Positions 50,452-59,390 of a DNA stretch of 64,000 nt are shown here, piece by piece; the stretch's first letter is position 1, and each line of letters opens with the position of its first letter. A model generated the notes under the pieces. The model was not told the origin of the DNA, ran no database searches, and saw only the letters and a list, made by a program, of their open reading frames with translations. The DNA is from Streptomyces sp. NBC_01288 (GTDB lineage: Bacteria; Actinomycetota; Actinomycetes; Streptomycetales; Streptomycetaceae): assembly GCF_035982055.1 (NCBI RefSeq), contig NZ_CP108427.1:3906001-3970000 (forward strand). Direction: 5' to 3'. Both the position numbers and the translations under genes were made by a program.

Positions 50452-51129
50452 GTGCCTTCCCTGTTGCTGATCGAGGACGACGACGCCATCCGGACGGCCC
50501 TGGAGCTCTCGCTGACGCGCCAGGGACACCGGGTAGCCACCGCTGCCAGCGGCGAGGACGGTCTGAAGCTGTTGCGTGAGCAGCGGCCGGACCTGATCGT
50601 GCTGGATGTGATGCTGCCCGGCATCGACGGTTTCGAGGTGTGCCGCCGTATCCGGCGCACGGACACGCTGCCGATCATTCTGCTCACCGCGCGCAGCGAC
50701 GACATCGACATCGTCGTCGGACTGGAGTCCGGTGCCGACGACTACGTGGTCAAACCCGTGCAGGGGCGCGTGCTGGACGCCCGTATCCGGGCCGTGCTGC
50801 GGCGCGGCGAGCGGGAGGCGAACGACGCGGCGTCGTTCGGTTCGCTCGTCATCGACCGGGCCGCGATGACCGTCACGAAGAACGGCGAGGACCTCCAACT
50901 CACGCCCACCGAGCTGCGGTTGCTGCTGGAGCTGAGCCGGCGGCCCGGACAGGCCCTGTCCCGGCAGCAGTTGCTGCGCCTGGTGTGGGAGCACGACTAC
51001 CTCGGCGACTCGCGCCTGGTGGACGCCTGTGTCCAGCGGCTGCGCGCCAAGGTCGAGGACATCCCGTCGTCCCCGACCCTCATCCGTACCGTGCGCGGCG
51101 TCGGCTACCGCCTGGACTCGCCTCAGTGA
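50452..51129 (+). CDS. afsQ1: response regulator AfsQ1
   Basis: 225 residues, OmpR family. Receiver domain 1-120: acidic pocket LLIEDDD (residues 4-10), phosphoacceptor Asp about residue 52 (LIVLDVMLPG), Thr in LLTARSDD and Lys in DYVVKP. DNA-binding winged helix 125-225 ending in TVRGVGYRLDSPQ. In S. coelicolor it activates sigQ and antibiotic pathway genes and opposes GlnR in nitrogen control (established). GTG at 50452 matches the known protein start; CAGAAT lies 7 nt upstream, consistent with leaderless initiation. Overlaps afsQ2 by 4 nt. Confidence 0.96.
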   Translation: MPSLLLIEDDDAIRTALELSLTRQGHRVATAASGEDGLKLLREQRPDLIVLDVMLPGIDGFEVCRRIRRTDTLPIILLTARSDDIDIVVGLESGADDYVVKPVQGRVLDARIRAVLRRGEREANDAASFGSLVIDRAAMTVTKNGEDLQLTPTELRLLLELSRRPGQALSRQQLLRLVWEHDYLGDSRLVDACVQRLRAKVEDIPSSPTLIRTVRGVGYRLDSPQ

Positions 51130-52715
51130 CCGACGCACCAGGGGGGATCCGCGGCTGGCGCCCGGGTCGTAAGGGAGTTCTGTGGCGGCTGCGGTTCACC
51201 AGCCTGCGCCTCAGGCTGGTCGTGGTCTTCGGCCTGGTCGCGCTGACCGCCGCCGTGTCCGCGTCCGGCATCGCGTACTGGCTCAACCGCGAGGCCGTCC
51301 TCACCCGCGCCCAGGACGCCGTCCTGCGCGACTTCCGCCAGGAGATGCAGAACCGCGCCGGCGCGCTGCCGGTGCACCCCACGCAGGACGAACTGATGCG
51401 CACCGCGGGCCAGATGGCCAACAGCAGCCAGCGCTTCAGCGTCCTGCTCGTCGGCGAGGACGCCAACGACAAGACGGTCTACGGCAACTCGGGCGGCCTG
51501 AACGGCTTTTCGCTGGAGGACGTGCCCAAGTCGCTGCGGACGGCGGTGAACAAGCAACAGTCGGTGTCCGACGGCAACAAGGAGCCGTACCACCTGTACT
51601 GGCAGCGGGTCACCGAGCACGGCACGCCGTATCTCGTGGCCGGGACCCGGATGATCGGCGGCGGCTCGACCGGCTACATGCTCAAGTCCCTTGAGCCGGA
51701 GGCGAAGGACCTCAACTCCCTCGCCTGGTCGCTGGGTATCGCCACCGGGCTCGCGCTGATCGGTTCCGCGCTACTCGCGCAGGCCGCCGCGACGACCGTC
51801 CTCAAGCCCGTGCACCGGCTCGGCATCGCCGCGCGCCGGCTCGGCGAGGGCAAGCTCGACACCCGGCTGCGGGTCTCCGGGACCGATGAACTCGCCGAAC
51901 TGTCACGGACGTTCAACCAGACCGCCGAGGCGCTGGAGAAGCGGGTCGCCGACATGGCCGCCCGGGACGACGCCTCGCGCCGGTTCGTCGCCGACATGTC
52001 CCACGAACTGCGCACCCCGCTGACCGCGATCACGGCGGTGGTGGAGGTGCTCGAAGAGGAACTCGACGCCGAGACCGGCAGCGTGGACCCGATGATCGAG
52101 CCCGCCGTACGCCTCGTCGTCAGCGAGACCAAGCGGCTCGGCGACCTCGTCGAGAACCTGATGGAGGTCACCCGCTTCGACGCGGGCACCGCCCGGCTCG
52201 TCCTCGACGACGTCGACCTCGCCGACCAGATCACCGCGTGCCTCGACGCCCGCGCCTGGCTGGACGCCGTGGACCTGGACGCCGAACGCGGCATCCACTC
52301 CCGGCTCGACCCGCGCCGCCTCGACGTCATCCTCGCCAACCTCATCGGCAACGCCCTCAAGCACGGCGGCTCGCCGGTCAGGGTGGCGGTGCGGCTGGAG
52401 GACGACGAACTCGTCATCGCGGTACGGGACCACGGCCCCGGCATCCCCGAGGACGTCCTGCCGCACGTCTTCGACCGCTTCTACAAGGCGAGCGCTTCCC
52501 GGCCGCGCTCCGAGGGCAGCGGCCTGGGCCTCTCCATCGCCCTGGAGAACGCCCGATTCCACGGCGGCGGGATCACCGCCGCCAACTCCCCCGACGGCGG
52601 CGCGGTGTTCACCCTGCGGCTGCCCAGGGACGCCTCCACGCTCACGGAGGAGACCGACAAGGGCGAGGGCGACGGCCCGGTCGGCTCGGTCGGCTCCGAG
52701 GGGAACGCGTCATGA
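51126..52715 (+). CDS. afsQ2: sensor histidine kinase AfsQ2
   Basis: 529 residues. Two membrane helices (about 30-52 and 195-220) flank an extracytoplasmic sensor domain; then HAMP (about 220-270), dimerisation domain with phospho-His in DMSHELRTPLTA (about 300), and ATPase boxes NLIGNALKHGG (N), VRDHGPGIP (G1), GSGLGLS (G2). It should phosphorylate AfsQ1. GTG at 51126 overlaps the afsQ1 stop (GTGA). Overlaps the lipoprotein gene by 4 nt (ATGA), so afsQ1-afsQ2-lipoprotein form one coupled operon. Confidence 0.95.
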   Translation: MTDAPGGIRGWRPGRKGVLWRLRFTSLRLRLVVVFGLVALTAAVSASGIAYWLNREAVLTRAQDAVLRDFRQEMQNRAGALPVHPTQDELMRTAGQMANSSQRFSVLLVGEDANDKTVYGNSGGLNGFSLEDVPKSLRTAVNKQQSVSDGNKEPYHLYWQRVTEHGTPYLVAGTRMIGGGSTGYMLKSLEPEAKDLNSLAWSLGIATGLALIGSALLAQAAATTVLKPVHRLGIAARRLGEGKLDTRLRVSGTDELAELSRTFNQTAEALEKRVADMAARDDASRRFVADMSHELRTPLTAITAVVEVLEEELDAETGSVDPMIEPAVRLVVSETKRLGDLVENLMEVTRFDAGTARLVLDDVDLADQITACLDARAWLDAVDLDAERGIHSRLDPRRLDVILANLIGNALKHGGSPVRVAVRLEDDELVIAVRDHGPGIPEDVLPHVFDRFYKASASRPRSEGSGLGLSIALENARFHGGGITAANSPDGGAVFTLRLPRDASTLTEETDKGEGDGPVGSVGSEGNAS

Positions 52716-53356
52716 CCGTACGACAGTTGATGACCCGGCCCCGGGAACGCGCCCTGGCGGTACGGCCGTTGCTCGCGCTGCCCCTGCTCGGCCTGCTGCT
52801 CGCCGGGTGCGGGATCCGGGCCACGGAGGTGCCGACCGACTTCGGGGCGGCGCCGTCCCGGGTACCGTGCACGCTCACCGAGCCGGACGTGTCGCCGCAG
52901 GCCGCGCGCGGGGTGCCCGTGCAGGTGTTCCTGCTGTGCGGGTCGTCGCTGGTGACCGTCGACCGGGCCGTACAGGTGCCGGACGGCACGGCGGACGTGC
53001 TGCGGCGCGTCATCGTCGCCCAGGGGCTGCTGGACCAGCTCGCGGAGTCGCCGTCGTCGGGCGAGAAGGACGCCGGGTACACGACCGACGTGCGCGGCGG
53101 CATGACGGTGAGCGGGCCGCGTGCCAAGGATCCCAAGGACGCGCTGCGGCTGAGCAATTCACCGGCCGACCTGACGTCGTACGCGCTCGCCCAGATCGTC
53201 TGTACGTTCTCCGACTCGGCCGCGGCCGAGGGCGACGGCTCCGTCATCCTCGGCGGCCCGGACGGCTCGCCGCTGCGCCGTTACGAGTGCACGGACGACG
53301 TCCGCTCCGACCCGGGCACCAAGGCGCCACCGTCCAGCGAGGTGACGGGCGGCTGA
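52712..53356 (+). CDS. AfsQ operon lipoprotein
   Basis: 214 residues. Arg-rich start, hydrophobic core and lipobox LLLAGC (about residue 30), then a domain with four further Cys. The same gene follows afsQ2 in S. coelicolor. Being outside the membrane and translationally coupled to the kinase, it may take part in signal sensing; this is inference. ATG at 52712. Confidence 0.85.
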   Translation: MTVRQLMTRPRERALAVRPLLALPLLGLLLAGCGIRATEVPTDFGAAPSRVPCTLTEPDVSPQAARGVPVQVFLLCGSSLVTVDRAVQVPDGTADVLRRVIVAQGLLDQLAESPSSGEKDAGYTTDVRGGMTVSGPRAKDPKDALRLSNSPADLTSYALAQIVCTFSDSAAAEGDGSVILGGPDGSPLRRYECTDDVRSDPGTKAPPSSEVTGG

Positions 53357-53464
53357 AGCCGCGTGCGCCCCGGGGGTGAACGAGGCGCGAAAAGGGGCGT
53401 GTGGCGCAGGCCTCACCCTGGTGCTCGGTGCCTACCCGGAACCGATCGTGCCGGAGAGGGCGTC

Positions 53465-54025
53465 TTGTGGGGCGTGCAGCGTCAAGGCTCCATCGGCGGC
53501 AGCGCCGCGATTCGCATCCGTGTGGCGGGAGGTGTCCTCCTCGTCGCACATCTCGTGCTCGTCGCCTGGGTCACGCTGCGCCCAAGGGACGTCCCCTGGG
53601 TGATGCCCCCGAATCTGCACCCACTGGCCAGTATCCGGGCCGATCTCGGCATGGGCTGGCCGGAGGCGTCGAAGCGGATCGGCGAGGGCCTCGCGCTGCT
53701 GGCCCCGCTGGGTGTCCTGCTCCCGATGGTGAGCGGCAGGCTCCATGTCTCCCCGCTCGCGTCCTTCATCCGTACGGTCGCGGCGGGCGCCCTGATCTCC
53801 CTGGGCATCGAGCTGCTCCAGACCGGGGTGCCCGGCCAGGTCGTCGACATCGACTCGCTGCTGATGAACACGGTGGGCGTGGCCCTCGCGCACGCCGCGA
53901 TCGTCCCGGCGGCCCGCTCCTGGCTCCGCCGCAGGGCCGAGAGCCGGCCGCCCCTGACCGTCCTCCAGGAGGAACCGGCTCAGGGACGGACCCCGACGAT
54001 TCCCAGGGTCGGCATCGCACCGTAG
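53465..54025 (+). CDS. VanZ family membrane protein
   Basis: 186 residues. Four to five hydrophobic segments, with the VanZ pattern VAWVTLRPRD, NLHPLASIR, ELLQTGVPGQVVDIDSLLMNTVG. VanZ proteins are linked to teicoplanin resistance and cell envelope properties; the role here is unknown. Start TTG at 53465 is preferred because GGAGAGG lies 5 nt upstream; a GTG three codons later is possible. Confidence 0.8.
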   Translation: MWGVQRQGSIGGSAAIRIRVAGGVLLVAHLVLVAWVTLRPRDVPWVMPPNLHPLASIRADLGMGWPEASKRIGEGLALLAPLGVLLPMVSGRLHVSPLASFIRTVAAGALISLGIELLQTGVPGQVVDIDSLLMNTVGVALAHAAIVPAARSWLRRRAESRPPLTVLQEEPAQGRTPTIPRVGIAP

Positions 54026-54119
54026 AGCGACGCCGGGCGGGCGGCGGCTCCGTACGGTTGAAGGCAGACGGGGCGACCACACGGGGAGCCTCGGACAGCC
54101 GCTCGCGAAGGAGCCAACC

Positions 54120-54323
54120 ATGACCGCCATTGCCCGCCCCACCCAAGGCCGCATGATCGGCGGAGTGTGCGCAGCGCTGGCGCGGCGCTTCGGTACCTCC
54201 GCGACCACGATGCGGGTGATCTTCCTGGTCTCCTGCCTGCTGCCCGGCCCGCAGTTCCTGCTCTACATCGCGCTGTGGATCCTGTTCCCGGCCGAGGACA
54301 AGGTGCGCACCGAGGCCTGGTAG
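54120..54323 (+). CDS. PspC domain protein
   Basis: 67 residues, the bare PspC domain: RMIGGVCAALARRFGTSATT, MRVIF, then one hydrophobic hairpin and a short charged tail. Membrane-associated stress-response family; sensors of this kind in actinobacteria often stand alone. AAGGAG precedes ATG. It lies after the VanZ gene, probably separate. Confidence 0.88.
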   Translation: MTAIARPTQGRMIGGVCAALARRFGTSATTMRVIFLVSCLLPGPQFLLYIALWILFPAEDKVRTEAW

Positions 54324-54399
54324 GACCCCGGCGCGCGTACGCCGATGGGGCGCACCCTCGTCCGGGGTGCGCCCCATCGGCGCGTTCGGGGGCGGGGGC

Positions 54400-54759
54400 T
54401 CAGCCCAGCGGGATGCCGTTCAGCGGGACGCCGTGGGTGGGCAGGCCCGTCTGCGACAGGGGCAGGCCGCCCAGCAGCCCGGCGACGGGCGCGGTCGGGC
54501 CGTCGGACAGCACCTTCTCGGCGGCCGGCTGCACGGCGGACAGACCACCGGCGAGCGCGGGCTGCGCCTGGCTCAGGGCCTGGCCGGCACCCGGCAGCGC
54601 CTTGGCGACGTTCTCCGCGGGCAGCGTGTGGGTCACGGTGCCCAGCGCCTGGGTGGCGTCCGGAAGCGCCGGAGCCGCGCTCGCGGCACCCGCGCCTACG
54701 GCGGCGAAGGCGGCACCGAGGGCGGCGACACCGAGGGTCTTGGCAGCAGACTGCTTCAT
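54400..54759 (-). CDS. small secreted Ala/Pro/Leu-rich protein
   Basis: 119 residues. Signal peptide (1-28, ending GAASAAP) followed by a low-complexity Ala/Pro/Leu mature part with repeated ALPGAGQALSQAQPALAGG-like elements. Resembles the protein at 48014-48418 in design. Such genes are sometimes labelled ATP-binding by transfer of annotation, but no nucleotide motif exists here. ATG at 54759. Function unknown. Confidence 0.7.
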   Translation of the reverse strand: MKQSAAKTLGVAALGAAFAAVGAGAASAAPALPDATQALGTVTHTLPAENVAKALPGAGQALSQAQPALAGGLSAVQPAAEKVLSDGPTAPVAGLLGGLPLSQTGLPTHGVPLNGIPLG

Positions 54760-54900
54760 GGTGAATGCGTCCTTGAATGGGAAGACGGGAGATGTGAGCG
54801 GTCCAAGACCGTAAACACGCGAAGGCACCCGCCGCAAACATCGAAATGCGGACGGATTGTGAACACCCGCCCGCATTCCGGTCCCACCCCTCAGCCCCGT

Positions 54901-56058
54901 TCAGCCCTCTTCAACCGTAGAACCGCTGGTGGAAGCGGTCTGCCGGAACAGCCATTCGGATTTCAGCTCGGCATATCCGGGCTTGATCACGTCATTGATC
55001 ATGGCGAGTCGTTCATCGAAAGGAATGAATGCTGACTTCATAGCATTGACGGAGAACCACTGCATGTCGTCGAGCGAATAACCGAACGCCTCGACAAGGT
55101 GCTCGAATTCGTTGCTCATGCTGGTGTGGGACATCAACCTGTTGTCCGTATTGACCGTGGCGCGAAAATGCAGCTTGCGCAGCAGCCCGATGGGGTGCTC
55201 GGCGTAGGAGTCGGCGGCGCCGGTCTGGAGGTTGGAGCTGGGGCACAGCTCCAGCGGGATGCGCTTGTCGCGCACGTACGACGCGAGGCGGCCCAGCTCG
55301 ACCGAACCGTCCTCCTTCACCTGGATGTCGTCGATGATGCGCACCCCGTGCCCGAGCCGGTCGGCGCCGCACCACTGCAACGCCTGCCAGATCGACGGCA
55401 GCCCGAAGGCCTCACCGGCGTGGATCGTGAAGTGGTTGTTCTCGCGCTTCAGATACTCGAAGGCGTCCAGGTGCCGGGTGGGCGGGAACCCGGCCTCCGC
55501 GCCCGCGATGTCGAAGCCGACGACGCCCAAGTCGCGGTAACGGTTGGCGAGTTCGGCGATCTCCAGCGAACGGGCCGCATGCCGCATCGCGGTGAGCAGC
55601 GCCCCGACCCGGATCCGCCGACCGCTCTCCCGCGCGAGCGACTCCCCTTGCCGGAAGCCCTCGTTGACGGCCTCGACGACCTCTTCGAGGCTGAGCCCGC
55701 CGTCGAGGTGCTGCTCGGGCGCGTACCGCACCTCCGCGTAGACGACCCCGTCCTCGGCGAGATCCTCGGCGCACTCGCGGGCCACCCGGATCAGCGCGTC
55801 CCGGGTCTGCATCACGGCGACCGTGTGCGAGAACGTCTCCAAGTACCGCTCCAGCGAACCGGAGTCGGCGGCCTCGGCGAACCACACGCCGAGCTTGTCG
55901 GGGTCGGTCTCGGGGAGTCCGGTGTACCCGGCGTCCCGCGCGAGTTCGACGATCGTCCCCGGGCGGAGACCGCCGTCGAGGTGGTCGTGCAGCAGAACCT
56001 TCGGCGCCCGGCGGATCTGGTCCGGCGTCGGGGTGTTCGGGGTGCTCTGGCTCGTCAT
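54901..56058 (-). CDS. add: adenosine deaminase
   Basis: 385 residues. Converts (deoxy)adenosine to (deoxy)inosine and ammonia, feeding pnp. Zinc ligands in LHDHLDGGLRP and HAGEA, catalytic Glu in the latter, GHGVRI, SNLQTGA, and the metal/catalytic Asp region NTDNRLMSHTSMSNEF. The Asp-Asp usual here (TDDP) is Asp-Asn in this branch. ATG at 56058 follows TAGAGT by 6 nt and the CTACGCGCGTAG palindrome, implying a leaderless promoter in the same regulon as pnp and deoC. Confidence 0.95.
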   Translation of the reverse strand: MTSQSTPNTPTPDQIRRAPKVLLHDHLDGGLRPGTIVELARDAGYTGLPETDPDKLGVWFAEAADSGSLERYLETFSHTVAVMQTRDALIRVARECAEDLAEDGVVYAEVRYAPEQHLDGGLSLEEVVEAVNEGFRQGESLARESGRRIRVGALLTAMRHAARSLEIAELANRYRDLGVVGFDIAGAEAGFPPTRHLDAFEYLKRENNHFTIHAGEAFGLPSIWQALQWCGADRLGHGVRIIDDIQVKEDGSVELGRLASYVRDKRIPLELCPSSNLQTGAADSYAEHPIGLLRKLHFRATVNTDNRLMSHTSMSNEFEHLVEAFGYSLDDMQWFSVNAMKSAFIPFDERLAMINDVIKPGYAELKSEWLFRQTASTSGSTVEEG

Positions 56059-56086
56059 TTCCGCACTCTAACTCCTACGCGCGTAG
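56059..56086 (-). promoter_or_regulatory. add promoter with the CTACGCGCGTAG operator
   Basis: Palindrome CTACGCGCGTAG (56075-56086), then on the minus strand 4 nt, -10 TAGAGT (56070-56065), 6 nt, and ATG at 56058. The -35 is weak and the operator lies in the spacer. Confidence 0.7.
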
Positions 56087-56171
56087 ATCGCCCGCTGTAC
56101 GAATCCGTCGATACGTAACGGTGACCGCGCGGAAGGATGGCGTACACGCTCGCTTCTGACACTGTTCTGTC

Positions 56172-56936
56172 ATGGCACAGCAAGCGACGCCGGTCAGGAC
56201 GGCCCGGCTGGGGAGAGCGCTCGGTCCCGAACCGACCTCGGTGAGCGGCGTGGTGCTGCTGCTCCCCGGCGGCGAGGAGGTGTCCAGCCGCAGACCCTCA
56301 CCCATGTTGGCGACGGCCTCCGTACGGACGTTGGGCCGCCGACTGGCCCGCGCGGGCACCGGTGACGGGCTCGCCGCGCATGTCGTCCACTACCGCTGTC
56401 GCGGCTGGAACGGCAGCGAGGCGTCTCTCGCGCACGACGCGGCGTGGGCGGTGGAGGAGGTCGTACGGCGGTACGGGGACGTGCCCGTGTGTCTCACCGG
56501 GATCGACATGGGCGCCCGCGCGGCGTTGCGCTCCGCGGGGCACGAGGCGGTGAACTCCGTTGTCGCGCTGGCTCCTTGGCTGCCGGAACAGGATGTCGCC
56601 GCGCCACCCGAACCGGTGAAGCAGCTTGCGGGGCGGCGGGTGTTGATCGTGCACGGCACGAACGACGAACGGACCGATCCCGAGTTGTCGTTCCGGTTGG
56701 CGGCTCGGGCGAAGAAGGCGAACCGGGACATCTGTCGGTTCGAAGTGCATTCCGATGGGCACGGGTTGCATCAGCATCGGCAGGAAGTGCATGCGCTGAC
56801 GCAGGACTTCGTGATGGGGGCGTTGTTCGGGCGGGCGGTTTCTCGGCCTGTTGAGGATGCGCTTCAGGCTCCGCCGCCGTTGGGGTTGCGGATGCCGTTG
56901 GCTGCGGGGTTTGGGCGGTCGCTTCGCAGGGGCTGA
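56172..56936 (+). CDS. alpha/beta hydrolase with Asp at the nucleophile elbow
   Basis: 254 residues. Alpha/beta hydrolase fold: first strand VVLLLPGGEE, nucleophile elbow CLTGIDMGARAAL (about residue 115), acid strand VLIVHGTNDERTDP, catalytic His in HSDGHGLHQH. The elbow GxSxG has Asp instead of Ser, as in haloalkane dehalogenases and epoxide hydrolases, although the rest looks like a dienelactone/BAAT-type hydrolase. Activity unknown. Divergent from add with 113 nt between; the 3' third is less GC-biased in style (many TTG, GTG codons). Confidence 0.8.
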   Translation: MAQQATPVRTARLGRALGPEPTSVSGVVLLLPGGEEVSSRRPSPMLATASVRTLGRRLARAGTGDGLAAHVVHYRCRGWNGSEASLAHDAAWAVEEVVRRYGDVPVCLTGIDMGARAALRSAGHEAVNSVVALAPWLPEQDVAAPPEPVKQLAGRRVLIVHGTNDERTDPELSFRLAARAKKANRDICRFEVHSDGHGLHQHRQEVHALTQDFVMGALFGRAVSRPVEDALQAPPPLGLRMPLAAGFGRSLRRG

Positions 56937-56963
56937 TCTTTCGTTGCGGTGTGCGGGTTGTGT

Positions 56964-57022
56964 GTGGCTGGTCGCGCCCGCGCGGCGGAGCCGCAAATTG
57001 ACACAGCCCCGCGCCCCTTAGG
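56964..57022 (+). repeat. dispersed intergenic repeat, type 1a copy
   Basis: GTGGCTGGTCGCGCCCGCGC then GGCGGAGCCGCAAATTGACA and GCCCCGCGCCCCTT, nearly identical to 6419-6480. It lies between the convergent hydrolase and LysR genes. Confidence 0.85.
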
Positions 57023-57032
57023 TGGAACAGCC

Positions 57033-57989
57033 TTACGTCGGTAGCAAGTTGCCCCTTCTTGACAACAGGAACTGCTTAAAAGCTGCCACCGGTGGGGTGT
57101 CTGGGTGGCCGTCCAACCACGCCACGCCGATTTCCCTCACCGCCCTCGGAGCTGTGACCGTCAGCTCGGCAACTCCTGGGCGGGGTACGGCTGGTGGAGG
57201 CAGGAGGGCGACCCCTAGGCCCGCCGCCACCAGGCCCCGTAGGGTCTCGGCCTCCTCCCCCTCGAAGGCGATCTTCGGGCGGAAGCCGGCCTCCTTGCAG
57301 ACGGCGTCGGTGATGCTGCGGAGGCCGTAGCCGGGTTCCAGGGTCACGAAGGTCTCGTCCGCTGCTTCTGCGAGGCGGATGCGCTTGCGGGTGGCCAGGC
57401 GGTGGTCGGCCGGGACGACGAGGCGGAGTTTCTGTACGTCGAGGCGGTGGGCCACGACGTCGGGGGCGTCGAGGGTCGGGGAGGTCAGGAGGCAGAGGTC
57501 CAGTTCGCCGGCGCGTAGCCGTTCCAGCATGGCCTCGCCGTAGTTCTGGACGAGGCTGAAGCGGACGCGGGGGTGGTCGGCGCGGAAGGCGCGGATGAGG
57601 CCGGGGACGGTTTCGGAACCGAGGGTGTGGAGGAAGCCGAAGGCGACCTTGCCGGTGGCGGGGTCGGCGTCGGCGCGGACCTCGTCGGCGGCCTTCTCGA
57701 TCTCGGCGAGGGCACGCTCGACGGAGGTGAGGAAGGTGCGGCCGGCGGGGGTCAACGACACCGTGCGGCCTCTGCGGGCGAACAGGTCGACGCCCAGGTC
57801 CTGTTCGAGGCGGACCATCGCCCGCGACAGGGTGGACTGCGGGACCCGCATCTCCTGCGCGGCCCGGGTGACGTGTTCGGTGCGGGCCACGCCGGCGAAG
57901 TACGCGAGGCGGGGCGCGAGCAGCGCGACGATGTCTTCTGTGTCACCGGACGGTGACAGGCGAGCCTGTGAGCTGTACTGATGCACCAT
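57033..57989 (-). CDS. LysR family regulator
   Basis: 318 residues. N-terminal winged HTH (about 22-80: YFAGVARTEHVTRAAQEMRV, PQSTLSRAMVRLEQDLGVDL), then the periplasmic-binding-like effector domain (about 100-318). ATG at 57989 is preferred; an upstream ATG at 58016 adds nine residues. Divergent from the MFS gene, so it probably controls that exporter; ligand unknown. Confidence 0.9.
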   Translation of the reverse strand: MVHQYSSQARLSPSGDTEDIVALLAPRLAYFAGVARTEHVTRAAQEMRVPQSTLSRAMVRLEQDLGVDLFARRGRTVSLTPAGRTFLTSVERALAEIEKAADEVRADADPATGKVAFGFLHTLGSETVPGLIRAFRADHPRVRFSLVQNYGEAMLERLRAGELDLCLLTSPTLDAPDVVAHRLDVQKLRLVVPADHRLATRKRIRLAEAADETFVTLEPGYGLRSITDAVCKEAGFRPKIAFEGEEAETLRGLVAAGLGVALLPPPAVPRPGVAELTVTAPRAVREIGVAWLDGHPDTPPVAAFKQFLLSRRGNLLPT

Positions 57990-58052
57990 GGGAACGATTA
58001 TGGCGTTTCCGTGCATTGGACGGATCAGCGGGCGTCTACGTAACTTCGAAGC

Positions 58053-59342
58053 ATGCCTTCCGCCGATACCGGGGCGTCCACGATCGTGGCCGCCGCGAGC
58101 CCTGTCCCCACCTCCGACTCCGACTCCGACTCACGGCTGACGCCGGGTGGTCCCGGCTATCGCCGGATGAGCTTCGCGCTGTTCCTCGCGGGCGTGGCGA
58201 CCTTCGCGCTCCTCTACTCCACGCAAGCGCTGCTGCCGCTGATCTCCTCGGGTTTCTCGGTGTCGGCGAGCGCGGCGAGCTGGACGGTGGCGGCGGCGAC
58301 GGGCGGGCTCGCGTTGTTCGTCCTGCCGATGAGCGCGCTGTCGGAACGTTTTGGACGTCGTACGGTCATGACGGCGTCGTTGGTGGTCGCGGTGAGCCTC
58401 GGGGTGCTGGTGCCGTTCGCGCCGTCGCTGGGCGCGCTGGTGGCGTTGCGGTTCCTCCAGGGGGCCGCGCTGGCCGGGCTGCCCGCGTCGGCGACGGCGT
58501 ATCTGGCGGAGGAGGTCCGGCCGAAGGCGCTGGTCACGGCGATCGGCCTGTTCGTAGCGGGCAACAGTGTCGGCGGGATGAGCGGCCGGGTCATCACCGG
58601 GTGGGTCGCGCAGGAGTGGGGCTGGCGGGTCGCGGTGGCGGTGATCGGTGTGATCGCGGTCGGCTGCGCGGTCGCCTTCCGCCTCCTGCTCCCCGCCCCT
58701 CAGCACTTCACGCCGGGTTCGTTGCGCCCGCGCGTGCTGGCCCGCACGGTCCGCGACCACCTCGCGAACCCGCTGCTGTGCCGGCTGTACGCGATCGGCG
58801 CCCTGTTCATGACGGTCTTCGGCGGCGTCTACACGGTCATCGGCTACCGCCTCACCGAGGCCCCCTTCTCCCTCCCCCAGGGCCTCATCGGCTCGATCTT
58901 CCTCGTGTACCTGGTGGGGACGGTATCGGCGTCCACGGCAGGCCGGTTGGTGGGTCGGCTGGGGCGCCGGGGTGCCTTGTACCTGGCGGGCGGTACGACA
59001 GCGACGGGTCTGCTGGTCTCCCTCGCCGACTCACTCCCCCTCGTACTGCTCGGCCTGGTCCTCATCACGGCCGGCTTCTTCGCGGGGCACGCGGTCGCCT
59101 CCTCGGCGGTCAGCAAAACGGCCACGACCGGGCGCGCGCAGGCGTCGGCCCTTTACCAGTCCGCCTACTACATCGGTTCCAGCACCGGCAGCACGGTCGG
59201 CGCGATGGCGTTCCACGCGGGGGGTTGGGCCGGGACGGTGGGGGTCGGGGTGCTGGCGGTGGCCGGGGTTGTGACGATCACGGTGTTGGGGTCGCGGGCG
59301 GCTCGGGTGGAGCGGCGGGGGGTTGGGGCGGCGGCTGCATGA
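58053..59342 (+). CDS. MFS transporter
   Basis: 429 residues, about 12 membrane helices. Helix 2-3 loop SALSERFGRRTVM matches the MFS signature. The AraJ/YnfM-like layout (YSTQALLPLISSGFSVSASA) points to a drug or sugar efflux carrier. Divergent from the LysR gene with 63 nt between. The 3' end runs straight into a GC-rich tandem repeat array. Confidence 0.92.
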   Translation: MPSADTGASTIVAAASPVPTSDSDSDSRLTPGGPGYRRMSFALFLAGVATFALLYSTQALLPLISSGFSVSASAASWTVAAATGGLALFVLPMSALSERFGRRTVMTASLVVAVSLGVLVPFAPSLGALVALRFLQGAALAGLPASATAYLAEEVRPKALVTAIGLFVAGNSVGGMSGRVITGWVAQEWGWRVAVAVIGVIAVGCAVAFRLLLPAPQHFTPGSLRPRVLARTVRDHLANPLLCRLYAIGALFMTVFGGVYTVIGYRLTEAPFSLPQGLIGSIFLVYLVGTVSASTAGRLVGRLGRRGALYLAGGTTATGLLVSLADSLPLVLLGLVLITAGFFAGHAVASSAVSKTATTGRAQASALYQSAYYIGSSTGSTVGAMAFHAGGWAGTVGVGVLAVAGVVTITVLGSRAARVERRGVGAAAA

Positions 59343-59390
59343 GGGTGGTTGAGGCGGGGCCTGAACTGAAGGGGCTGGCCTGGAGGGGCT

